A stretch of DNA of 64,000 nt from Myxococcales bacterium (GTDB lineage: Bacteria; Myxococcota_A; Polyangia; Polyangiales; Polyangiaceae). Made by a program: the position numbers and the translations under genes. The notes under the pieces were generated by a model, which saw only the letters and a list, made by a program, of their open reading frames with translations, was not told the DNA's origin and did not search any database. Shown here piece after piece: positions 33,359 through 42,300 of the stretch (positions are counted from its first letter, which is position 1; each line of letters opens with the position of its first letter). Location of the stretch: positions 1-64,000 of the forward strand of contig JAAFHV010000010.1 of assembly GCA_013297655.1 (NCBI GenBank), written 5' to 3'.

Positions 33359-36300
33359 GACTTCAGAGATTCGAGGAGGCTCTTGGCCTGCTCGAGGGCG
33401 GGATCGTTCTCGAGCGCGCGCTCGAGCATCTGTTTCGCTTTCGGCTTGTCGCCTTGGCGCTTCGAGATGTCGCCGAGGTAGAAGAACACCTCGCCCTTCG
33501 AGATGCCCGAGCCCGCGTCGAGGCGTTGGAGCAAGAGGGCGCGGAAGGTCTTCTGTGCGCGTTCGAGATCGCCCGTGTCGAGGGCGAGCACGCCGAGATC
33601 GCGGAGCACCGGCACGCTGCCCGGATCGATCTTGAAGGCCAAATCGAGCTGACCGAGGGCGGAGTCCTTGTTGCCGAGCTGGGCGAGCGCCTTGCCGAGC
33701 CGGTGGTGGAACACCGAGAGCTCCTTGGTGCGCTTCTGACCGAACGACGCGATGATGCGCTCGAGCACGACCGTCGCGTCTTGTTCGCGACCGGAGGCCG
33801 TGTACGCGTCGCAGAGGAGGAGCAAGAGCTCTCGATCGTTCGGGACGAGCTCGGTCGCCTTCTCGAGCACGGGGACCGCGTCGGTGGGGCTCTGGCGCTC
33901 CTTCAGGTGAATCTCCGCTGCACGACGGAGCAACTTGACCGAGTCGGCGATCTCCGCCGGCGGGGGGATCGAGCCGGACGACGGCGCCGGCGCGGCGGGC
34001 TTGGTGAGGTCGGCCTCTTCGACGAGGAGATCGGCGAGCTCGGCCCACTTCTTCCGCTTCTCGTAGGCCGCGAGCAGGCGCGGACGGACGTCGCGACCCG
34101 GCGGGACGAGGGAGATCGCCTTCTTCAAGGCCTCCTCGACGCCGTCGAGATCGTCGCGCTTCTGCCGAACGTCGGCGAGGCGCAGCGCGAAGGCCTTCGC
34201 GTCGTCTGCGTCGGCGACCTCCACGAGCTTCGCGAGCGCGGCGGCGGCGCGGTCGTGATCCGATCGCTCCTCCGAGATGCGCGCGACCGACTCGAGCGCG
34301 GCGCGGTGGGCGGGCTCCTGCTCGAGCACCGCCTCGTAGGTCGCGAGCGCGCGGCCCGTGTCCTTCAAGCGGCCTTCGAGCACCTGTCCGAGACGCACCT
34401 TGAGCGCGAGCTCCGAGGCGGTGTCGGCGCGATCCTTCGCGCGCCCGATTTGGGTATCGAGCAGGTCCGCGAGCTTGTCGTCTTGGCCCGTCTTCTCGAG
34501 AATTTCCGAGAGGGCGAGCGCGGCGTCACGCTGGTCGGGGTCCTCGTCCAAGATCGCGGTGAGCGTGTCGATGGCGTCGTTGGGCGCCTCGAACTTCTCC
34601 ATTTGCAGCTTGGCGAGATCGAGCCGCAGGGCGACCCTTTCTTCCATCGTCGTCGCGTTGTCGACGAGGGTCGAGAGGAGCTTGCCGAGGTCTTTGTCGC
34701 GTCCGGTTTGGGCGTAAAGATCGCGGAGCGCGCGCGCCGCCTTTTCGTCGCTCGGCTCGCTCTCGAGGATCTCCTGCTGGAGGGCGATCGCCCGCGTTTT
34801 GTCGCCGAGCTTCTCGAGCACGACGCCCGCGGCCTTCCGACGGAGCTCGAGGGCCTCCCCGCCATCCATCACGTGCTCGGCGCGCTTGAGGAGCAGCGTG
34901 GTGACCTCGGCGAAGTCGCCCGCGTGCTCACGGAGCGAGACGAGCTCGGCGAGCGCCCAGTCGTCCGCTTCGTTTTCGGCGAGGAGCTCACGGAGCGCCG
35001 CTTCCGCGAGCGCGACGTCTCCGAGGGTGTTCTGCGCGACCTCCTTCGCCTCACGAAGGAGCGCTTTTTTGTCGGTCGGATCCGTCTCGAGCTTCGCGCG
35101 GAGGCGGAGCACTTCGACGAGATCCTTCTCCCGCTCGGGCACACGAAGGAGGGCCTCGAGGGCGCGGAGGGCGTCGAGGCTCTCCTTGTCGAGCGCGATC
35201 GCCTTCCGGAGCGCGACCTCGGCCCCGGCCGCGTCGTTCGCGCGATCGCGACGCCAACCCGCCAACCGAACCCAAAGCTCCACCGGCTCGCCGAAGGCGT
35301 CGAGGTTCAGCGTGCTGAGGGAGCGGCTCTCGGCGCGGGCGTCGAGAGCGGTGGCGAGAGCGTTCGCGGCGCTCGCCCACTGCCCCGTGATTCCGGCGAG
35401 ACGCTCGAGCTCGGCCTGCGCGTCGGTGTCTTGCGGATCGTCGCCGATCGCCGCTTCCACCGCGCGTTGGGCGCCCTCGAGATCTTTCGCTTCGCTCTCC
35501 AAGATGCGCGCGTGATCGAGCCGCGCGGTGACACGCGCCTTGCGGCCGTCTGCCCGCGCGACCCGCTTTTCGTAGAGACCCGCGAGCTCTTTCGAGAGAC
35601 CGAGAGACCGGTACACGGACTCCAAGCTCTCGAACGCGTCCTCGAAGAGGACGTTGTCGTCGAGGAGCTTCTCCATGAGCTTGCGGCTGTCCTCGTGGGA
35701 GGGCACCTTCTCGAGCGCGGTCCGCAACGTACCCAAACCTTGGGACTTTTCGGAGAGCGCGTCGATCTGGAGGCAAGCGAGGCGGTAGACGAGATCGGCG
35801 TTCGCTTCGGCCGAGGCCTCGAGCGCGATCCGTCGCTCGAGTACGTCTGCGAGGGCCGGGCTGTCGCCGAGCTCCGCGAAGACCGACTCGAGCGCGACGA
35901 GCACCTCGGTGGTGTCCCCGCCCTGCTCTGCTGCGTGCTGATAGGCCTCGGCGGCCTTGCGCGCATCGCCGAGCTCGACACGCTCGACGCGTCCGAGGCG
36001 GGCGTAGAGATCGGCCGTGACCGGCGCGTCGAACACGGAGGTCGCGCGCTCGCGGAGGGTGTCGGCGTACTTCTGCCAGCCGGGGCGGCCGATCACCTTC
36101 GCGAGGCGCTCGACCTCGGCGTGGGTGCTCGCGTCTTGCGGCTCTTCCGCGATCGCACGGAGGAGCGCACCTTCGGCGACTTGCGGCTGCGAGAGCTTGT
36201 TTTCGGCGTAATCGGCGATCTGGCGAAGGGTCTTCGCGCGGTCGAACGGCTCGGTCTCGGCGCGGAGCCGGAGCTCGAGCACCTCGACGAGCGCCTCGAA

Positions 36301-39300
36301 CTTGCCCTCGCCGAGGAGGATGCCGGTGATCGACTCGGCGGCCTCGTGACGGAGCTCGTCACGGGCTTCGCCGATCGAGCGGATCGCGGCGACCGCGTCG
36401 TCGTCGTAGCCCATCGCGAGCACGTCGGAGTAGGCGGTGAGCGCCTGCCCCGGATCGTCGAGCTCCTTCGCGAGGAGCCCACCGATGCGCTTCTTGAGGG
36501 CGCGGCGGAGGTCGATGTCCCCCTCGAGCGCCGCACGCGCGCGGAGGTTTTCGTGGAGCTCCGAGTAGAGCGACTCTGCCTCGTAGAGAGTGCCGAGGCG
36601 CACGAGCACGTCGACCGAATCGGGCTTCACCTCGAGCGCTTCGGTGAGGAGATTGATCGCCTCGCGGCGCTCGCCGAGGCCCTTCTCGTAGCGTTCGGCC
36701 GCGTCGAGGAGGAGCTGGAACTTCAGGCCTTCGTCGTCCTCGCCGCAGAGCTCGATTCGGCGACGGTAGAGGTCGACGAGCCGTGCCGCGTCGTTCTTCG
36801 CTTCGTAGAGCGGGATGAGGTTGTCGAGTGTGAAGGCGCTGTCGGGCTCGAGATCGAGCGCGCGCTCGTACGCGTCGGTCGCGCCGGGGGCGTCGTCGAG
36901 CATGTCGCGCTTGGCCTCACCGACGCGGCGCCATGTGCTCGCGCGCTCCTCGTCGGAGGGGATGAGCTCGACGCGCTTGGTGAGCACACGGACGAGGGTG
37001 GGCCAGTCCGAGAGCAACGTCGCGAGATCGACCATCTCGTCGAGGGGGCGAATCTCGGTCTCGTCGAGCTTGAAGAGGCGATCGTACGCGTCGAGCGCGA
37101 GGCGGGGATCGTCCCGTCGTTTGTCGTGGAGCTTGGCGAGCGCGTCGAGGAGCTCGCGCTTCCCGATGCCCTCGGTGACCGAGATGCCTTTTTCGTACGT
37201 GTCGGCGAGGTCGTCCCAGCGCGACGTAGCGATCGCGAGGCGATCGAGCTCTTCGCGGGTGTCGCCGTCGTCGGGATCGAGGACGAACGCTTGGCGCAAG
37301 GCCTCGAAGGCGCGGAGCGGGTCGCCGCCACGTTCTTCGAGGAGGCGCGCGTTCTCACGGAGGACACCGACACGCTCGCCCACGTCTTGGGCGATCGCGA
37401 GCCTGTGCTCGTTGACGGCGACGATGTGCTGCCAGTCGTCCGCGCGCTCGTAGAGCGGACGGAGGATTTCGACGATGCGCACCTTGTGGTTTTCGTCGCG
37501 GATGAGCGTCTCGAGGGCGTCCACCGTGTCGCGGTAGGGAGGACGCGACGACTCGGCGAGCAGCTCGACGATCGCCTCGTACTCGTCGATCGCGCGGGTG
37601 ACGTCCTCGACCTTCTCACGGAGCACGGTGGCGAGCTCGAAGCGGTACTTCGCCTCTTCCTCGGACATCGCGCTCTGCTCCGCGCGGCGGCGGAGGAGGT
37701 CGGCGAGGTCGTTCCAGCGCGCGCTCTTGGCGAACAGACGCGTCAGCGCGTCGAGGCTGATCGAGTCGGTCTCTTCGGTGTCGACCGCGGATCGATACGT
37801 CTCGATCGCGGCGGCGTCGTCGCCGAGATCCTTTTCCTGCAGCGTGGCCATCACGTGGAGCGTGCGGACACGGTCCTTGGGATCGTGGCGGTGATCGAGC
37901 GCCTCGCGGTACAGGGCGACCCGCTCGGTGGGGCGCCCGGCCTTCGTGAGGAGGCGGTCGATCGAGTCGAACGCGGTCGTCGATTCTTCGGGAGCGAACG
38001 CGTACGCGCGGCGGAAGAACACGAGCGAGCGGTCGACGTTTCCGAGGTTCTCGAAGAGCTCCCCGGTGCGGTACGCGAGCTTGGCGGTGGCCGGCTCGTC
38101 GCTCGAGATTTTTTCGAGCTCCGCGGCGTACACGTCGGCGAGGCGTGACTCCGAGTTCGCGGCGCGCGAGAGGCGCTCGAGCTCGGCCCAGGTGCTCTCG
38201 TCGGCGATGTCCTCCGCGAGGAGGCGGGCGGTGACCTCGAGGGCGGCCTTGAGGTCGTCCGATTGCTCCTCTTCGAGCTTCGAGAGGCGGCGGAGCAACT
38301 GGCGTCGCTCGTCGGGATCCTCGCTCGCGCCGAGGCGCGCTTCGAGGGTGCCCATGACCTTGCGCCACTCGTGGCGGGCAAGGTAGACGCCCTCGAGGAT
38401 CTCGGCAGCGCGCGCGGCGTGCTGCGGGATCTTCATGAGGACCTCGAGCGACGCCACCGTGGGAGCGTGCTGCGCCACGAGGGCGAGCGCGGCGACGTAC
38501 TCCTCGAACGCACGATCCGCGTCGCCGAGACGTGACTCTCGGAGGCCGCCGAGGGCGTGATGGAGCGCGGCCTTGTCGGTATCGACGAGGCCCGGCGCGT
38601 TGAGCTGACGCTCGTGGAGCGCGACGAGATCGTCCCAGCGGCTCTCGCCGGCGTAGAGCCGCTCGAGCGCACGGATCGCGAAGGGATCGAGTCCGAGGTC
38701 GAGGATGCGCTCGTAGACCTCGATCGCGGTGACCTTCTCGCCGAGCTTCTCGTCGAGGAGTCGCGCCTCTTTCGTGTAGACCGCGCGACGTTCGGGATCG
38801 GTCTTCGCGATCTCGCCGCGGCGCTTGAGGATTCGGTAGAGGTCCTGGTCCGCGGCCGAGGCCTCGAAGATCGCCTCGAGGGCGAGCAACGCGTGCTCGT
38901 CGTCGCCGCGGAGCTCGAGCGCCTTCTCGTAGTAGCTCTTCGCGAGCTCGGTGTCGGAGAGCTTGTCTCTCCCGAGATCGGCGATCCGGAGGAGCACCGC
39001 GACTTGGCGATCCTCGTCGAGCACGTCGCTCACGACCTCACGCAGGAGGTCGCACAAAGCCTTGTAATCGCTCGATTTTTCAGCAAGCCGTTCCACACGC
39101 GCGAGCCAATCACCGAACGAGGGCTCGGCGGCGGCGTGGCGCGTGCCACGGGCGGCATAGACGAACGCACGCGGCGCGTCGGAGAGGCGCGACTCGGCCA
39201 CGTCGGAGGCGAGGGCGAGCAGCGCGAGCTTGTCGTCCACGCCGTCGGCTGCCGCGATCTGGATGTCGAGGACACGGAGCAGCTTCTCGTGCGCGTCGTC

Positions 39301-42300
39301 CGCTTCGTAGAGCGGGCGCAAGAGCTCGGCTGCGTCGCGGCTCGCGGTCTCGTGATCGAGGAGGGCTTCCACCGCCTCGCGGCTCTTCGCGTGGGAAGGG
39401 CTCAACGTGAGCGCTTCGCGGTACGCGTCGAGGGCGGAGTCGACCTGGGCGGAGTCGACCTGGTCGAGGAGGCTGCGACGCACGTCGCCGAGGCGGGTCA
39501 GGAGCTCGAGGCGCTCTTCCGTTTCGGTGACGAGCCCGAGCTCGGCGACGAGCGTCTCGGCGAGCTCGTCGTTCTTCTTGGCGCGCTCGTAGAGGCGCGC
39601 GAGGGCGGAGAGCGTGCTCCTCTCGGCGCCGAAATCGTCGACGACCGCGCGGTAGGCGAGGATCGCCTCTTCGATGTCGTCGAGCTTCGAGTCGAGGGTG
39701 GCGGCGGCGCGGACCATGAAGCCCTTGCGAGCGTCGGGTCCTTGCGCGAGTCGCTCGCGGGAGCGGAGCACGTCGACGAGCGCGCGTGCGTCGCCCTTGC
39801 GCTCGTAGAGGCGATCGAGCGCGACGAGGGCTTCGTCGTCCGTGGGATCGTCCTCGAGTCGCTCTCGCCACGCGCCGATCGCGGCGTCGAGATCGGCGAG
39901 CTGCTCTTCGCACAGGAACCCGAGGCGACCGAGCAAGCTGCGCCGGACGGGAGGCTCGACCTCGAGCTTGACCTGGACGCGGATCATCTCCGCGAGCTCT
40001 TGGCTGCGGCCGGTGGCGCCGTAGATGCGTTCGAGCGCGCGCGCGGCGGGGAGCGCGACGGACGGGTCCTCGCGATCGAGCTCGAGCACCTCGCGGTACA
40101 CGGTCTCGGCGCGGGTGGCCTCCGAGGATTGTTCGTGGATGCGCGCGACCTCGAGGAGAATGTCGGCGCGCGGCTGCGGCGCGGAGGCGGCGTCGGCTGC
40201 CTCGCGGAGCACCGTCGCGGCCTTCGCCATCGCGCCGTGACGGGCGCTGATCTCGAGGAAACGCTTGCGGTTGTCGACGTCCTCGGGCGTGAGCGGGACG
40301 AGACGGGCGTAGGCTTCGAGAGCGCCCGCGTCGTCCGTCAGCTTCTCGTCGCGGAGATCGGCGACCCGGCGAAGGAGGTCACGACGTTCGTCCTTGTCGG
40401 TCGCGAACTCGAGGCGCACCTCGAGGATGCGCACGAGATCGCGGTTCTCGGCGCGGTGCGAGTACACCGTCTCGAGGATGCCCGCCGCGCGCTTGCGGAG
40501 CTCGGGCACGGCGAGGGTGGCCTCGACGAGATCCTTGGCTTCGCGGCTCGTGGGCTCGTCGGCCAAGACCTCTTCCAGGTAGCCGATCGCCGACGCCGGA
40601 TCCTCGAGCTTCTCTTGGTGGATGCGGCCGAGGCGGAGGCGGAGGGTGGTCGCCTCGTCCCCGACTGCGCTCGTGAGCTTGCGCGTGAGGAGCACCGCCA
40701 GCTTTTGCCACTCGCCGCTCGCGGCGTAGAGCTTGTCGAGCGCGGTCGTCGCCTGCTCGTGCTCGGGGATCTCCTCGAGGATTCGCTCGTAGTAGCGGAT
40801 CGCGCGGACGGGCTCGCCGACGATCTCCTCGACGAGGGTCGCGACGTCGACGAGGAGGGCGGCCTTCGCCTCCCCTTCTTGTGCGGCGATGACCTGCTCG
40901 TAGGCGACCTCGAGATCGCCCCACTTCTCGCGGTTCGTCAGGGTCTGGCGGAGGCGACCGAAGGCGCGTTCGTTCTTCGGATCGGTACGCAGGATGCGCT
41001 CGAGGTACGGGCGCGCCGCGTCGGCGTCGCCGAGGTTCTCGTCGTAGAGGGTGGCGGCACGTTCGGCGAGATCGAGCTCCGTCGCGAGCGGGAGGCCGGT
41101 CTGTCCGGTGGGGGGCACCGCAGCCGCGATCGCCTCGACGAACGCCTGCGTGCGTTGCGTGCGATTCGCGAGCACACCGAGCCGGTCCCACATCGAGAGC
41201 TCGGACGGGACCTCGCCGACCGCCTTGGTAACGACGTCGAACGCAAGGGCAAAATTCCCTTGTTTTTCATGCACTTCTGCGAGTCGTTCGAAGAGCGGGA
41301 GGCGGTCTTGGCGCGAGATCGCGGTCGCGATCCGCACGTTGAGGACCTCGGCCTGCTTGTCGAGCTTGCCGGTCGCGGCGTAGGACTCCTCGAGCACGAC
41401 GGCGGCGCGGCTGCGCGTCTCGGCGACGGGGAGGAGGCGCTCGGCGATCGTGATCGCCTGCGGATCGTTGGGCTGCGCGGCGAGGGCGCGCTCCACGGCG
41501 GCGAGCGCGTCGAGCGGACGCGAGAGGCTGCCGAGGTAGAGCTCGGCGAGGTCGAGCTCGCGGGTGACCCTGTCGCGACCCTCGGCGAGATCGCGCTCAC
41601 GCTCGAGGGCCGACGCGGCGCCGGACGCATCGCCAGAAGCACGAAGCAGGCGCGCGACGGCGCGGAGGGCCGATTTGTTCTCGGCGTCGGCTTCGAGAAT
41701 TTCCCTGTAGAGCGCGACCGCGCGCTCGGGGCTCTCGAGGCCTTCTTCTTCCAGCGTCGCCCACTCCGCGAGGAGGTCGAGCCGCTCTCTGCCCGCGGCG
41801 CGATCCGCTTTGCGGCGGAGGAGCCAGCGCAAATCGTCGTGACGGCCTTCGGCGCGGAGGAGCGCGTCGAGCTTCGCGGCGACGGCTTCGTCGGCCTCGT
41901 CCGCTTCGTAGAGCTCGCGGTAGATCTTCACCGCTTCGTCCACGTTGCCGAGCTCGCGGGCGGCGATCTCGGCGATCGTGAGGCGGAGCTCGCGCGCTTC
42001 GGTCGCTGCCGTGTCGCTCTTCGCGACGCGGGCGCGGAGGATCTCGACGAGCTCGCTCCACTTGCCGGCGACGCGGGTCACGTGCTCGAGGGCCGCGAGG
42101 GCGCCCGGGCGCGTCGGATCGAGGTCGTACACCTTCTTCGCCCACGCGAACGCGGCGGTGCGATCTTGGAGCCGATCGCCGGTGGTCGTGACGAGCTTCT
42201 GAAGGAGCTCGCGGCGCGCGTCGTCGTCCTTCGCGTGGCCGAGGAGCACCTCGTAGAGCGCGGGCAAGCGGCCCCATTTTTCGTCCGCTTCGTAGAGCGG

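Noticed and set aside
32983-38148. A 1721-codon open frame on the plus strand opposite the giant TPR gene
   Set aside because: It mirrors the codon bias of the TPR gene, has Arg/Glu/Leu-dominated composition and no domain. The TPR frame explains the region fully.
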